Below, one piece after another: positions 8,560 to 17,729 of a stretch of DNA of 64,000 bases. The stretch lies in NCBI GenBank assembly GCA_017937125.1, contig JAGBEH010000001.1, forward strand, positions 856,378-920,377, read 5' to 3'. The notes under the pieces were generated by a model. That model searched no databases. It had not been told where the DNA came from and was given only the letters and a program-made list of their open reading frames with translations. Position 1 is the stretch's first letter. The number at the start of each line of letters is the position of its first letter. The DNA is from Alistipes sp. (GTDB lineage: Bacteria > Bacteroidota > Bacteroidia > Bacteroidales > Rikenellaceae). The position numbers were made by a program, and so were the translations under genes.

Positions 8560-9842
8560 TGGAAAAAAGAAAGAACATTCTGGTGTTGGCATATATGGTA
8601 TCGCCGTATCGCGGATCTGAATATTCCGTTGCGTGGAACTATATCATAAATATGTCCGAATACAATAACCTGACGGTATTGTACGGCACATCCGGCAACC
8701 ACCTCGGAGACAATACGGATTTGGAAGAATACCTGCGCATCAATTCCGTGCCCAATGTCGATTTCATATTCGTCAAGCCCGACAAAACGGCAATGACTCT
8801 CAACTGGCTCAATACGCACGATATTCTTCGATATACGTTCTATCTAGCATATAATGCCTGGCATAAACAAGTATACCGTATCGCAAAACGAATAGTCGAT
8901 ACGCAGAATATCGACCTGATACATTATCTCGGGCCTATCGGATACCGCGAGCCGGGTTATCTGTGGAAACTCGACAAGCCGTATATGTGGGGGCCCATAG
9001 CAGGGACATGCAACTATCCGTACGTTCTGCGTAAATGCCTGTCGATGAAATCATTCATCAAATACCAGACAAGAAGCATCATAAACGATTTCCAACTGAA
9101 GCACTCGAAACGGCTCAAACGCGCACTATCTGCCTGCGACGTCCTGCTGACAGCGACGACCGAAGCACAAGATAAATTTATGCGCATCCATAACAGGTCG
9201 AGCGTATATTTGCCCGAGAACGGGATCGTCGCCGCAAACTCATCAGACTCGATTGCCGATAAATTCGGGGGGGGGATTATAGAACTTGTATTCATCGGAC
9301 GCATAGACGGGCTCAAAAATCTCGGACTGTTATTGGCTGCCCTTACGAAAATCGACGACATAGGGAAACTGCACCTCAACATAGTAGGCGACGGAACGGA
9401 ACGTGCGAAATTGGAAGCATATGCACGAATGCACGGATTAAGCGAACGACTGACTTGGCACGGACAGCAAAAACGAGAAAAGGTATTCAAAATCCTCGAC
9501 AAATCGCATTTGCACGTAATAACAAGTTTACAGGAGGGCAATGCAACGGTAGTTTTCGAAGCGATGGCGCACGGAGTTCCCACCCTCACTCTCGATCATT
9601 GCGGAATGCACGACACGATCTGCGACGACTGCGGCTTCAAAATCCCGATCGTATCTTATGAGCAAGTAGTTGCCGACATAACAGATACGCTGCAACGATG
9701 CATAGACAATCCCGACATATTGAAAACGAAAGCAGAAGAGACGGTGAAATGTGCCGAGAATTATTTATGGGACAAACGTAAACCGGTATTTCTCGAATGC
9801 TACGACGAGGCGATAAGAAAATTCGAAGAGCGGCACAAATGA
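8559..9842 (+). CDS. Family 4 glycosyltransferase carrying an in-frame G9 tract
   Basis: 427 residues, GT-B fold. The N-terminal half has 'VLAYMVSPYRGSEYSVAWNYI'. The C-terminal half has the usual group 1 core: 'LVFIGRIDGLKNLGLLLAAL' (about 245-265), 'LNIVGDGTERAKLEAYA' and 'TSLQEGNATVVFEAMAHGVPTLTLD' with the conserved E-rich loop. The G9 tract at 9267-9275 encodes Gly-Gly-Gly (about residues 237-239) exactly at the linker between the two domains. At nine G the gene is open. G8 would create TAG two codons later, removing the catalytic C-terminal domain. It overlaps its neighbours by one base upstream and four bases downstream (ATGA). Confidence 0.9.
   Translation: MEKRKNILVLAYMVSPYRGSEYSVAWNYIINMSEYNNLTVLYGTSGNHLGDNTDLEEYLRINSVPNVDFIFVKPDKTAMTLNWLNTHDILRYTFYLAYNAWHKQVYRIAKRIVDTQNIDLIHYLGPIGYREPGYLWKLDKPYMWGPIAGTCNYPYVLRKCLSMKSFIKYQTRSIINDFQLKHSKRLKRALSACDVLLTATTEAQDKFMRIHNRSSVYLPENGIVAANSSDSIADKFGGGIIELVFIGRIDGLKNLGLLLAALTKIDDIGKLHLNIVGDGTERAKLEAYARMHGLSERLTWHGQQKREKVFKILDKSHLHVITSLQEGNATVVFEAMAHGVPTLTLDHCGMHDTICDDCGFKIPIVSYEQVVADITDTLQRCIDNPDILKTKAEETVKCAENYLWDKRKPVFLECYDEAIRKFEERHK
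9267..9275 (+). repeat. G9 homopolymer tract 3
   Basis: Nine G followed by ATTATAG, in the interdomain linker of the family 4 glycosyltransferase at 8559-9842. The frame is open with nine G; one G fewer brings TAG into frame almost immediately. Confidence 0.95.
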
Positions 9843-10918
9843 AGATAGTCTGCTTCCATCTGTTCAATAATTACAGCGGCAGTCCGACAATCCTCTGCAC
9901 CGTTTTGCAGGGATTGCTCGAACGCGGATACGATATCGATCTGATAACATCTTCGGGGAAAGGAGCACTCGATGATTTACAAGGCAATTTTCACCGATAT
10001 GTATACAATTACGATTTTTCCGACAACAAGCTGTGTGCATTTCTGAAAATATCGCTTGTTCAAATATATACATTCTTTCTGTCATTCAGGTATTTGTTCC
10101 GTAAGAATGTAGTGTTCTACATAAATACGCTCCTGCCTATCCTGCCTGCCGTAGCGGGCAAACTTATGGGGAAGCGCGTGATTTTCCACTATCACGAGAA
10201 TGCGCACGTCAAAGGATTATACTATAGGCTGAAATGCAAATGTATGGAGTGGCTTGCGGATGAAATAATATGCGTGTCGCAATATCAGGCTTCGTTCCTT
10301 AAACGGGGACACCACATTACGGTAGTTCACAATTCATTATCGGACAAATTCATAAACAGACTGAACCCGAACCCGCAGGCGGCATTCGGCAGGCAAACCG
10401 TTTTGATGTTATCTTCCTTGTCGAAACACAAAGGCGTATGCGACTTCATCGTTTTAGCAGCCGAATTGCCGAATTACGAATTCAACCTCATAATAAGCGA
10501 CACGAACGCCAACATCGCCAGATTCATCGAAAACAGCGGGCTGTCCGTACCCGATAATCTGCATATATACGACCGTCAAAAAGACACGGTACCTTTTTAT
10601 AATGCGGCATCCGTCGTAGTCAATATGACAGACCGACGATTTGCCGTAGAGACATTCGGACTGACGGCACTGGAGGCAATGGCGGCAGGACTACCGACGA
10701 TAGTCCCGACTGTCGGAGGTATCGCAGAGATAGTAAAGGACGGTGTAAACGGATATAAATGCGATTCCACGGATTTGAAAAAGATAGCTGAAACGATCGA
10801 GCTCCTTTTGACAAACGAGAAGTTGTATCTCGAATTGGCTGACAATGCGTTGAAAGAAGCTCGCCGATACGATGTTCGGACGATGATAAATAACATAGAG
10901 GACGTCTTATGCCGTTAG
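9839..10918 (+). CDS. Family 4 glycosyltransferase
   Basis: 359 residues from ATG 9839, which overlaps the previous stop as ATGA; upstream in-frame starts are less likely because they lie inside the previous gene. The N-terminal domain 'MKIVCFHLFNNYSGSP' leads to 'GKRVIFHYHENAHVKG' and 'DEIICVSQYQASFLKRG'. The C-terminal domain has 'VLMLSSLSKHKGVCDFI' and 'RFAVETFGLTALEAMAAGLPTIVPTVGGIAEIVKDGVNGY', the GT4 donor-binding signature. The sugar specificity cannot be read from sequence. It ends 10 bases inside the next gene. Confidence 0.9.
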   Translation: MKIVCFHLFNNYSGSPTILCTVLQGLLERGYDIDLITSSGKGALDDLQGNFHRYVYNYDFSDNKLCAFLKISLVQIYTFFLSFRYLFRKNVVFYINTLLPILPAVAGKLMGKRVIFHYHENAHVKGLYYRLKCKCMEWLADEIICVSQYQASFLKRGHHITVVHNSLSDKFINRLNPNPQAAFGRQTVLMLSSLSKHKGVCDFIVLAAELPNYEFNLIISDTNANIARFIENSGLSVPDNLHIYDRQKDTVPFYNAASVVVNMTDRRFAVETFGLTALEAMAAGLPTIVPTVGGIAEIVKDGVNGYKCDSTDLKKIAETIELLLTNEKLYLELADNALKEARRYDVRTMINNIEDVLCR

Positions 10919-11988
10919 TAAGAAAAATAGCGATAATAGGCACACAGGGCATACCAGCACGATACGGAGGGTTCGAGACTCTCGTCGAAAATCTGATCGA
11001 CCACCGCTCGGAAAACATAGAGTATACGGTATTTTGCAGCAGCAAAGACATCGGGCGAAAATCAGATACGTACAAAGGCTGCCGTTTACGATACATACCG
11101 TTGTCTGCAAACGGCATTCAGAGTATACCGTACGATATATTATCGATGCTCGGAGCCATCCGTCATTTCGACACATGGCTCATTCTTGGAGTATCGGGTT
11201 GTATGGCACTGCCGTTGTTGAAAATATTCTACCGCAATCGCATCGTAGTCAATATTGACGGGCTCGAACATCGTCGGGCCAAATGGGGGCGGTTCGCAAA
11301 ATGGTTCTTGCGGAAATCCGAAGCTATGGCAGTAAAGTATGCGGACGCCATAATTGCAGACAATAAGGGTATTCAAGACTATGTTACGGAGCAATATGGC
11401 AAGCCGTCGGTATTGATAGGATACGGAGGCGACCATGCCATCAAAAGGATGTCGGAAAACGAACAGCACGAAATACTCGGACGATTCGGTCTGACAAAGC
11501 ACGGATATGCAATCACCGTATGCCGCATAGAACCTGAAAATAATTGCCATATTATTCTCGAAGCATTTTCCGCAACCGATAAAAAACTGCTGTTCATAGG
11601 CAACTGGGATCGTAGCGAATACGGGCGCAGTCTCAAACAGAAATACGGTGTATGCAGCAACATAATCCTGCAAAGCCCCATATACGATACAAAAATATTA
11701 TACGCACTCCGTAACAACGCCGAAACATATGTCCACGGACACAGCGCCGGAGGGACGAACCCTTCGCTGGTAGAGGCAATGTTCTTCGGACGTCCCGTTT
11801 TGGCATACGACGTCATCTACAACAGGGCTACAACGGACAATAAGGCTGCATATTTCAAAGATGCCGCCCAATTATCGTCATTATTGTCACAGACATACGG
11901 AAACGGGTGCAACGACAATCTTAATGAACTCGCACGCAAAGAATATACTTGGAAACATATCACAGAACTTTACGAAACTATATATTGA
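10909..11988 (+). CDS. DUF1972-type glycosyltransferase (WchF/rhamnosyltransferase-like)
   Basis: 359 residues. The N-terminus 'KIAIIGTQGIPARYGGFETLVENL' is the hallmark of the DUF1972 domain found in capsule rhamnosyltransferases such as WchF-like enzymes. The GT4 C-terminal domain follows: 'ITVCRIEPENNCHIILEAF', 'VHGHSAGGTNPSLVEAMFFGRPVLAYDV'. With dTDP-rhamnose made by this operon, addition of a rhamnose early in the repeat unit is a reasonable inference. It overlaps the preceding gene by 10 bases and the next by one (TGATG). Confidence 0.9.
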   Translation: MPLVRKIAIIGTQGIPARYGGFETLVENLIDHRSENIEYTVFCSSKDIGRKSDTYKGCRLRYIPLSANGIQSIPYDILSMLGAIRHFDTWLILGVSGCMALPLLKIFYRNRIVVNIDGLEHRRAKWGRFAKWFLRKSEAMAVKYADAIIADNKGIQDYVTEQYGKPSVLIGYGGDHAIKRMSENEQHEILGRFGLTKHGYAITVCRIEPENNCHIILEAFSATDKKLLFIGNWDRSEYGRSLKQKYGVCSNIILQSPIYDTKILYALRNNAETYVHGHSAGGTNPSLVEAMFFGRPVLAYDVIYNRATTDNKAAYFKDAAQLSSLLSQTYGNGCNDNLNELARKEYTWKHITELYETIY

Positions 11989-13088
11989 TGCAACACGATA
12001 AAGCAATACGCACATTCTTTTGCCTGCTGCATAATGCAACCGGTGAGACGCGCCGTCTTCCGAAAAATGTCGGTCCCGAGGTATGGCAGGAAGTATTCGG
12101 ATTGGCAAGGATGCACGCATTGATAGGTATCGCCTATTCGGCCATAGAAGAACTTCCGCGCGAAGAGCAACCGCCGAAAGATCTGATGCTGGAATGGGCT
12201 GTTACTACAGAGTACATAAAGGAGCGCAATCGCAAAATGGATCTGGCGACAGTCGCTGTATCCGAAAAATTGCTGAAAGACGGATTTCGCTCCGTCATAC
12301 TCAAAGGGCAGGGGATAGCGCGCTTATACCCTCGTCCCGAATACAGGACCGCGGGAGACATAGACATATGGATGGAAGGGAGCCGCGAGCGTATTTTGGC
12401 TTACCTGAAACAGTTCACGCAAAAAAAAGCTCCCGTGTACCACCATGCCGATTGCATTCTCATAAACGGCATACATATCGAAGCGCATTTTACTCCATCG
12501 TGGATGAACGAATATTTCAGCAATCGCAGACTGCAAAAATTTTTCTCGGACAATGCAGATGAACAATTCAGCCATCGCATAGCTCTCGCCGACGCAAAAG
12601 GGTCGGTTTGCATCCCCACGCTCGCATTCAATCGCATATATATTCTGATCCATATATACCGCCACTTTTTTCAACACGGCATAGGTTTGCGCCAATGTCT
12701 GGATTACTGTCACATACTGAAACAAGGATTCACGGAAGAAGAAAAAAAACGAACGATACACACGCTGAAAAGACTTCGGCTGATGAAATTCGCGGGAGCG
12801 GTTATGTACGTTATGCAAATCGCATTCGGACTCGAGAACGAATATCTGCTCGTTCAACCGAATGAAAAAGAGGGCAAAATATTACTGAACGAAATTATGC
12901 TCGCAGGTAATTTCGGCCAATTCGACAGGCGCATTGGCAAGATCGATAAAAAAGCTCCTTTTCGAAGTTTCTGCCGCAATGTCAAACGCAATTTACAATT
13001 CGCAGGCAGTTACCCGGCAGAGGCCTTATGCAGTCCTCTGTTCAAAATATGGCATTACATATGGAGAAAATCTAAAGGTTGGATATAA
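11988..13088 (+). CDS. Nucleotidyltransferase-family protein (NTP_transf_5-like)
   Basis: 366 residues from ATG 11988, which directly overlaps the previous stop. The segment 'LKGQGIARLYPRPEYRTAGDIDIWMEGSRE' contains the Gx(D)xD arrangement ('GDIDIW', about residues 122-127) of the uncharacterised nucleotidyltransferase family often found in capsule and peptide-modification loci. 'HIEAHFTP' and 'LIHIYRHFFQHGIGLRQCLDY' are typical of the same family. Its reaction is not known; modification of the polysaccharide or of a carrier is only a guess from position. A hydrophobic membrane anchor is not evident. Confidence 0.75.
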   Translation: MQHDKAIRTFFCLLHNATGETRRLPKNVGPEVWQEVFGLARMHALIGIAYSAIEELPREEQPPKDLMLEWAVTTEYIKERNRKMDLATVAVSEKLLKDGFRSVILKGQGIARLYPRPEYRTAGDIDIWMEGSRERILAYLKQFTQKKAPVYHHADCILINGIHIEAHFTPSWMNEYFSNRRLQKFFSDNADEQFSHRIALADAKGSVCIPTLAFNRIYILIHIYRHFFQHGIGLRQCLDYCHILKQGFTEEEKKRTIHTLKRLRLMKFAGAVMYVMQIAFGLENEYLLVQPNEKEGKILLNEIMLAGNFGQFDRRIGKIDKKAPFRSFCRNVKRNLQFAGSYPAEALCSPLFKIWHYIWRKSKGWI

Positions 13089-13119
13089 GCTATAATTGTC
13101 TAAAAAATCATCAATAGCT

Positions 13120-13986
13120 ATGAAAACAATACTCGTAACAGGAAGCAACGGGCAACTCGGCAATGAAATCCGCAAGCGGGCGAATGTCGGCAATTGCAGA
13201 TATATATTTACGGATGTCGAAGAGTTGGATATTACTGACATCGGTGCCATCCGCAAAGCGGTAACCGAGAACGACATAAACGTAATCGTAAATTGTGCTG
13301 CATATACGAATGTGGATAAGGCCGAAGACGACGAAAAGCTTGCCGATCTAATCAACAATAAGGCCGTAGAGCATTTGGCAATAGCGGCGGCAGAAAACGA
13401 TGCCACACTGATCCACATCTCTACCGATTATGTTTTCGGCGGGCATGAAACCAATATTCCGCTGACCGAGAGCGATGCGGTAAATCCGCTGGGGGTATAC
13501 GGGAAAACCAAACTCGCAGGCGAAGAGGCCTTGAAAAAAACGGGGTGCAAATACATTATTTTCCGCACCGCATGGTTATACTCCGAATTCGGAAAGAATT
13601 TCGTAAAGACTATGCGTCAGCTCACCGAAACTAAAGAGCGGATAAAAGTCGTGTTCGACCAGGTAGGGACACCGACGTATGCAGGTGATTTGGCCGAAGC
13701 AATATGCGAAATAATAGAAAATGATTCGCTCGACAGAACGGGAACATACCACTTCTCGAATGAAGGTGCTGTTTCATGGTATGATTTCGCCAAAGAGATA
13801 TGCGAACTGAGCGGCAATACCTGCGATATACAGCCCTGTCACAGCGATGAATTTCCGTCGGCCGTCAAACGCCCCAACTATTCCGTATTGGACAAAACTC
13901 TGGTCAAGGAGACATTCGACATACGGATACCGTATTGGAAAGACTCTTTGAAAAAATGCATATCCGAATTATGCTCAAGGAGATAA
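13120..13986 (+). CDS. rmlD: dTDP-4-dehydrorhamnose reductase (RmlD)
   Basis: 288 residues from ATG 13120; an upstream TTG at 13096 would add only a non-conserved leader. It is an SDR-fold enzyme that reduces dTDP-4-keto-L-rhamnose to dTDP-L-rhamnose. 'TILVTGSNGQLGNEI' is the nucleotide-binding glycine motif, 'NCAAYTNVDKAE' and 'STDYVFGG' follow, and 'YGKTKLAGEE' holds the catalytic YxxxK. The gene is separated from rmlA-rmlC by nine genes but lies in the same operon. It overlaps the next gene by 16 bases. Confidence 0.96.
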   Translation: MKTILVTGSNGQLGNEIRKRANVGNCRYIFTDVEELDITDIGAIRKAVTENDINVIVNCAAYTNVDKAEDDEKLADLINNKAVEHLAIAAAENDATLIHISTDYVFGGHETNIPLTESDAVNPLGVYGKTKLAGEEALKKTGCKYIIFRTAWLYSEFGKNFVKTMRQLTETKERIKVVFDQVGTPTYAGDLAEAICEIIENDSLDRTGTYHFSNEGAVSWYDFAKEICELSGNTCDIQPCHSDEFPSAVKRPNYSVLDKTLVKETFDIRIPYWKDSLKKCISELCSRR

Positions 13987-15131
13987 TATTCTTTTGTTAC
14001 GGAGATTCGGCTAATGCTTCCACATGGTCTAACGTTCCCTATATGTTCACGAGAACGCTTCAGGACAAAGGCATAAAGGTTCGCAGAGTCGATATTGCTC
14101 CCGACAGATACTTGAATGCCATTTACAACAGGACTATATATCGGTTAAACAAACTGCTCTATCCGAACAATTTTCAGACATTCATTCGGACGAAGCTATT
14201 CAAATATCTGACGGAAAAGAAGATCAAACGGGCGGTCAATAAATATAATAACGCAGATTACTGCATCTTTGCCTGTTTCGACTTTGTCAATAAATACAAT
14301 AATATCCCGTCGCTGTTATTTTCGGACTGGACATACGACATACAGATCGCACGGTCGGGACGAGAACCGTACGCGTTCGAACGCAGATATTCGGTATGGC
14401 AACGCGATGCCATCAACAGTGCGGAAACGGTAGTGTCATTATTTCCACACTGTGCCGAAGCGATGAAAAACGCATATCCGGATGCCAATATACACTATTT
14501 GGGCGACAATGTAATCAATTTGCTGTACGACGGAGACATCGATGCAGCCGTAATAACAGAACGCAAAACAGAATCCGATACGATCTTATTCATCGGGGGA
14601 GGGAAATATCGGGACGGTGCACGAATGCTCGTACGGGCATTCGAAATACTGTCAGAAGAAAATCCGCAACTGAAGCTGCATATCGTAGGGATGACCGACG
14701 GGGAGGCGGGTGTTCGAGGTGCCGATAGAATTCACTGTTACGGATACCTGAATAAAAGTATCAAATCGGAAAGGGCGACATACTACAGACTGCTTTCAGA
14801 AGCAAAAGTCATTGTAAATCCGACACCGCTTTGGGCAGGATATTCATCGATTGTCGAAGCTATGTATTTCTATACACCCGTAGTCGTATCGGAATACGAG
14901 GATTTCAAACAGGAATTCGGCGAAGGGCACATAGACTTCGGAGAATATATCGAAAAATATACGCCCGAAAGTTTGGCCGGCGCCATACGTCGGGTAATAT
15001 ACAACAACTCGTACAGGGAATTTTGTTCGAATGCCCACGAGCGAGTAAAAAACTATACCTGGGACTCATATATTGATAAATTATTAACCTTATTAAATAC
15101 GGGATTATGCAAAAGAAACGTCATTTACTGA
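13971..15131 (+). CDS. Family 4 glycosyltransferase
   Basis: 386 residues from ATG 13971 (an alternative ATG lies at 13956). 'IIFFCYGDSANASTWSNVPYMFTRTLQDKG' forms the N-terminal Rossmann start. 'SDWTYDIQIA' and 'DTILFIGGGKYRDGARMLVRAFEIL' precede the donor-binding region 'IVNPTPLWAGYSSIVEAMYFYTPVVVSEYEDF'. The layout is GT-B with a slightly divergent N-terminal half. It overlaps rmlD by 16 bases and rmlB by 25 bases, so translation across this part of the operon is strongly coupled. Donor and acceptor are unknown. Confidence 0.85.
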   Translation: MLKEIIFFCYGDSANASTWSNVPYMFTRTLQDKGIKVRRVDIAPDRYLNAIYNRTIYRLNKLLYPNNFQTFIRTKLFKYLTEKKIKRAVNKYNNADYCIFACFDFVNKYNNIPSLLFSDWTYDIQIARSGREPYAFERRYSVWQRDAINSAETVVSLFPHCAEAMKNAYPDANIHYLGDNVINLLYDGDIDAAVITERKTESDTILFIGGGKYRDGARMLVRAFEILSEENPQLKLHIVGMTDGEAGVRGADRIHCYGYLNKSIKSERATYYRLLSEAKVIVNPTPLWAGYSSIVEAMYFYTPVVVSEYEDFKQEFGEGHIDFGEYIEKYTPESLAGAIRRVIYNNSYREFCSNAHERVKNYTWDSYIDKLLTLLNTGLCKRNVIY

Positions 15132-16171
15132 TTACAGGAGGTGCTGGCTTTATCGGATCGCACGTCGTACGTCTGTTCGTAAACAAATATCCGGATTATG
15201 AGATCATCAATCTCGACAAACTGACCTATGCGGGGAATCTGGCCAATCTCAAGGATATAGAAAGTCGGCCGAATTACCGTTTCGAGAAATGCGATATATG
15301 CGATTTCGATGCCGTTTGCAACATTTTTCGCAAATACGACATCGACGGAGTTATCCACTTAGCTGCCGAAAGCCACGTAGACCGCTCCATAAAAGACCCC
15401 TTTACTTTCGCCAAGACCAACGTGTTGGGAACACTGTCGATGCTGCAAGCCGCAAAAACATATTGGAATAACGACTGGGAGGGGAAACTGTTTTATCACA
15501 TATCTACCGATGAGGTCTACGGAGCGTTGGAATTCGACGGTTCTATGTTCACCGAACAGACCAAATACAATCCTCACAGCCCCTATTCGGCATCGAAAGC
15601 GAGTAGCGACCATTTCGTTCGCGCATTTCACGACACATACGGGATGCCGACGATCGTTACCAACTGTTCGAACAATTACGGGCCATATCAATTTCCGGAA
15701 AAACTCATACCGCTATTCATCAACAACATACGGCATCACAAGCCGCTACCTGTATACGGGAAAGGCGAAAACGTCCGTGACTGGCTGTTCGTAGAAGACC
15801 ATGCCAAAGCCATAGATACCATTTTCCATAACGGGAAAATTGCCGAAACTTACAACATCGGAGGTTTCAACGAATGGAAAAATATCGACCTGATCAAAGT
15901 AATCATCAAAACGGTAGATAAATTGCTCGGAAATCCGGAAGGGACGTCGCTCGATCTGATTACCTATGTAACCGACCGTTCGGGGCATGACCTGCGATAT
16001 GCGATAGATGCGACGAAACTGAAAAACGAACTCGGTTGGGAGCCGTCATTGCAATTCGAAGAAGGAATAGAAAAGACCGTACAATGGTATCTTGACAACC
16101 AGGAATGGCTTGACAACATTACATCGGGCGAATACGAGAAATATTACGATGAAATGTATAACCAGCGATAA
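15107..16171 (+). CDS. rmlB: dTDP-glucose 4,6-dehydratase (RmlB)
   Basis: 354 residues, standard length. It is an NAD-dependent extended SDR that converts dTDP-glucose to dTDP-4-keto-6-deoxyglucose, the second step of the rhamnose pathway. 'LLITGGAGFIGSHVVRLF' binds NAD, 'HLAAESHVDRSI' is the family motif, 'ISTDEVYG' carries catalytic Thr-Asp-Glu, and 'YSASKASSDH' gives YxxxK. 'NCSNNYGPYQFPEKLIP' is strongly conserved in RmlB. It is followed after one base by the HAD gene. Confidence 0.97.
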   Translation: MQKKRHLLITGGAGFIGSHVVRLFVNKYPDYEIINLDKLTYAGNLANLKDIESRPNYRFEKCDICDFDAVCNIFRKYDIDGVIHLAAESHVDRSIKDPFTFAKTNVLGTLSMLQAAKTYWNNDWEGKLFYHISTDEVYGALEFDGSMFTEQTKYNPHSPYSASKASSDHFVRAFHDTYGMPTIVTNCSNNYGPYQFPEKLIPLFINNIRHHKPLPVYGKGENVRDWLFVEDHAKAIDTIFHNGKIAETYNIGGFNEWKNIDLIKVIIKTVDKLLGNPEGTSLDLITYVTDRSGHDLRYAIDATKLKNELGWEPSLQFEEGIEKTVQWYLDNQEWLDNITSGEYEKYYDEMYNQR

Positions 16172-16172
16172 T

Positions 16173-16847
16173 ATGTTAAAAGGCGTGATATTCGATATGG
16201 ACGGTGTTCTGGTGGACAATACTCCGATACATATCGAGGCATTCGACATATTTTGCCGACGTTACGGCATCGACGACTGGAGGACGAAAATAGATGGGTT
16301 CTACGGGATGGGCAATGACGATATTATGTCGGCATTGCTGCCCGAAAGCATCCGCTCGCAAAAATCGCTCAAGGAATGGGGCGCCGAAAAAGAGGCCGTA
16401 TACAGAGAGATATATACCCCGCGCATCAAACCGCTCAACGGCCTGCGCAACCTGCTTGCGGAACTGAAAGCCGACGGCATACGGTGTGCCGTGGGATCGT
16501 CCGCCTGCCGCGAGAATGTCGGATTCGTACTCGATAAATGCGATATCGGCGAATATTTCGACATCATAGTATGCGGCGACGACGTTACGCGCTGCAAGCC
16601 CGATCCCGAAATCTATCTCACCGCTGCCGACCGTCTCGGGCTGCGGCCGTCGGAGTGCATTGTCTTCGAAGATGCAAAAGCCGGTATCGAAGCGGGGAAA
16701 AAGGCAGGTATGGCGGTAATCGCAGTAGCGACATCGCTTTCACGCGAGATACTATCCGCCGAGACCGCTGCCGACGCGATAATCAACGACTTTACGGAAA
16801 TCACGGTCGCGACAATGAAAAACATTGCAATGCTAAATTCGCGATAG
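16173..16847 (+). CDS. HAD-family phosphatase / beta-phosphoglucomutase-like
   Basis: 224 residues from ATG 16173, just after the rmlB stop; longer starts inside rmlB are less likely. 'VIFDMDGVLVDNTPIH' is HAD motif I with both Asp residues (nucleophile and acid/base). 'CAVGSSA' is motif II, and 'KPDPEIYLTAADRLGLRPSECIVFEDAKAGIEAGKKAGM' carries motifs III-IV. The cap domain and spacing fit the beta-phosphoglucomutase/sugar-phosphatase subgroup. As the last gene of the operon it may feed sugar-1-phosphates to the pathway, but the substrate cannot be assigned. Its 3' end overlaps the convergent SDR gene by 15 bases. Confidence 0.88.
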   Translation: MLKGVIFDMDGVLVDNTPIHIEAFDIFCRRYGIDDWRTKIDGFYGMGNDDIMSALLPESIRSQKSLKEWGAEKEAVYREIYTPRIKPLNGLRNLLAELKADGIRCAVGSSACRENVGFVLDKCDIGEYFDIIVCGDDVTRCKPDPEIYLTAADRLGLRPSECIVFEDAKAGIEAGKKAGMAVIAVATSLSREILSAETAADAIINDFTEITVATMKNIAMLNSR

Positions 16848-17624
16848 CAAACGTTTTACGGGCGGCAATTCAAGTATAGGTAATAATGCATGGGCGGGCA
16901 ATACGGCACATATGCCCGCCTCTATTTTTGTCATCAACCCCGGTAAACAGCGTCTTCTGCCGCGAAACATCGCTTTCAGAGCCTTACGTGCCAAAGTCTC
17001 CGCACTCATCATCAATCCTGCCCTCGACAACCTTTTACGCACCTTGGCATCGAGATTATACAGAGGCGTATCGACCGCAGAGGGGAAAACCGTCGTCACG
17101 CTTACTCCGTATTTACGCATCTCGTACCACAACGACTGGCCGAAACTGCGCAAATACGCTTTCGTAGCCCCATAGTGCGAAACCGTGGGATAAGGGGTCC
17201 ATGCCGTTATCGACGACATAAGGAGAATGCGTCCCTTGCCGCGAGCCTTCATATCTTTCGCGAACAGGCGGCACAGCTGCGTAGGTGTCGTACAATGCAG
17301 GGCGATAATACGATCGATTTTCGCGGCATCGGTATTTTCCAGAGCGGAAAACAGCAGAATACCGGCATTATTTATCAAAATATCCACAGTCGCCCCCATC
17401 TCAGCCACCCGATCGTAGATTTTTTGAGCTATGCCCGTCTCCGACAAATCGGCATACACGGGTATTGCGGATACTCCGAACTCTTCGACGAGCATATCCG
17501 CGACGCGTACATTTTCATCGGCACGATTGCTTACGACGATAATATTATGCCCGCGTGCAGCCAGCTGGCGGGCATATTCCAATCCGATACCCGATGAAGC
17601 TCCGGTTATCAATGCGTAATTCAT
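16833..17624 (-). CDS. Short-chain dehydrogenase/reductase
   Basis: 263 residues, classical SDR. 'ALITGASSGIGLEYARQLAARGHNIIVVSN' is the TGxxxGxG cofactor motif; 'INNAG' is present near residue 85; the catalytic triad includes Ser in 'LLMSSITAWTP' and 'YGATK' (YxxxK). C-terminal residues after about 195 are basic then hydrophobic, suggesting loose membrane association, as in some SDR proteins of the DltE-like group. The substrate is unknown. It is convergent with the end of the polysaccharide operon and therefore not part of it. Confidence 0.9.
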   Translation of the reverse strand: MNYALITGASSGIGLEYARQLAARGHNIIVVSNRADENVRVADMLVEEFGVSAIPVYADLSETGIAQKIYDRVAEMGATVDILINNAGILLFSALENTDAAKIDRIIALHCTTPTQLCRLFAKDMKARGKGRILLMSSITAWTPYPTVSHYGATKAYLRSFGQSLWYEMRKYGVSVTTVFPSAVDTPLYNLDAKVRKRLSRAGLMMSAETLARKALKAMFRGRRRCLPGLMTKIEAGICAVLPAHALLPILELPPVKRLLSRI

Positions 17625-17673
17625 AGCACAAATGTACTGAATTCGGCGATTATATACAATTTTACACCGAACA

Positions 17674-17705
17674 TTGTTATCGGTGTATAAATATGACTAT
17701 TTTTG
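17674..17705 (+). promoter_or_regulatory. Predicted promoter of the DMT-family gene
   Basis: TTG at 17674-17676 and TATTTTTG at 17698-17705 have Bacteroidetes-type spacing (21 nt). The start codon at 17730 would follow a ~20-nt leader. Confidence 0.45.
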
Positions 17706-17729
17706 CACCTGCATTATCGGATCGGAAAT

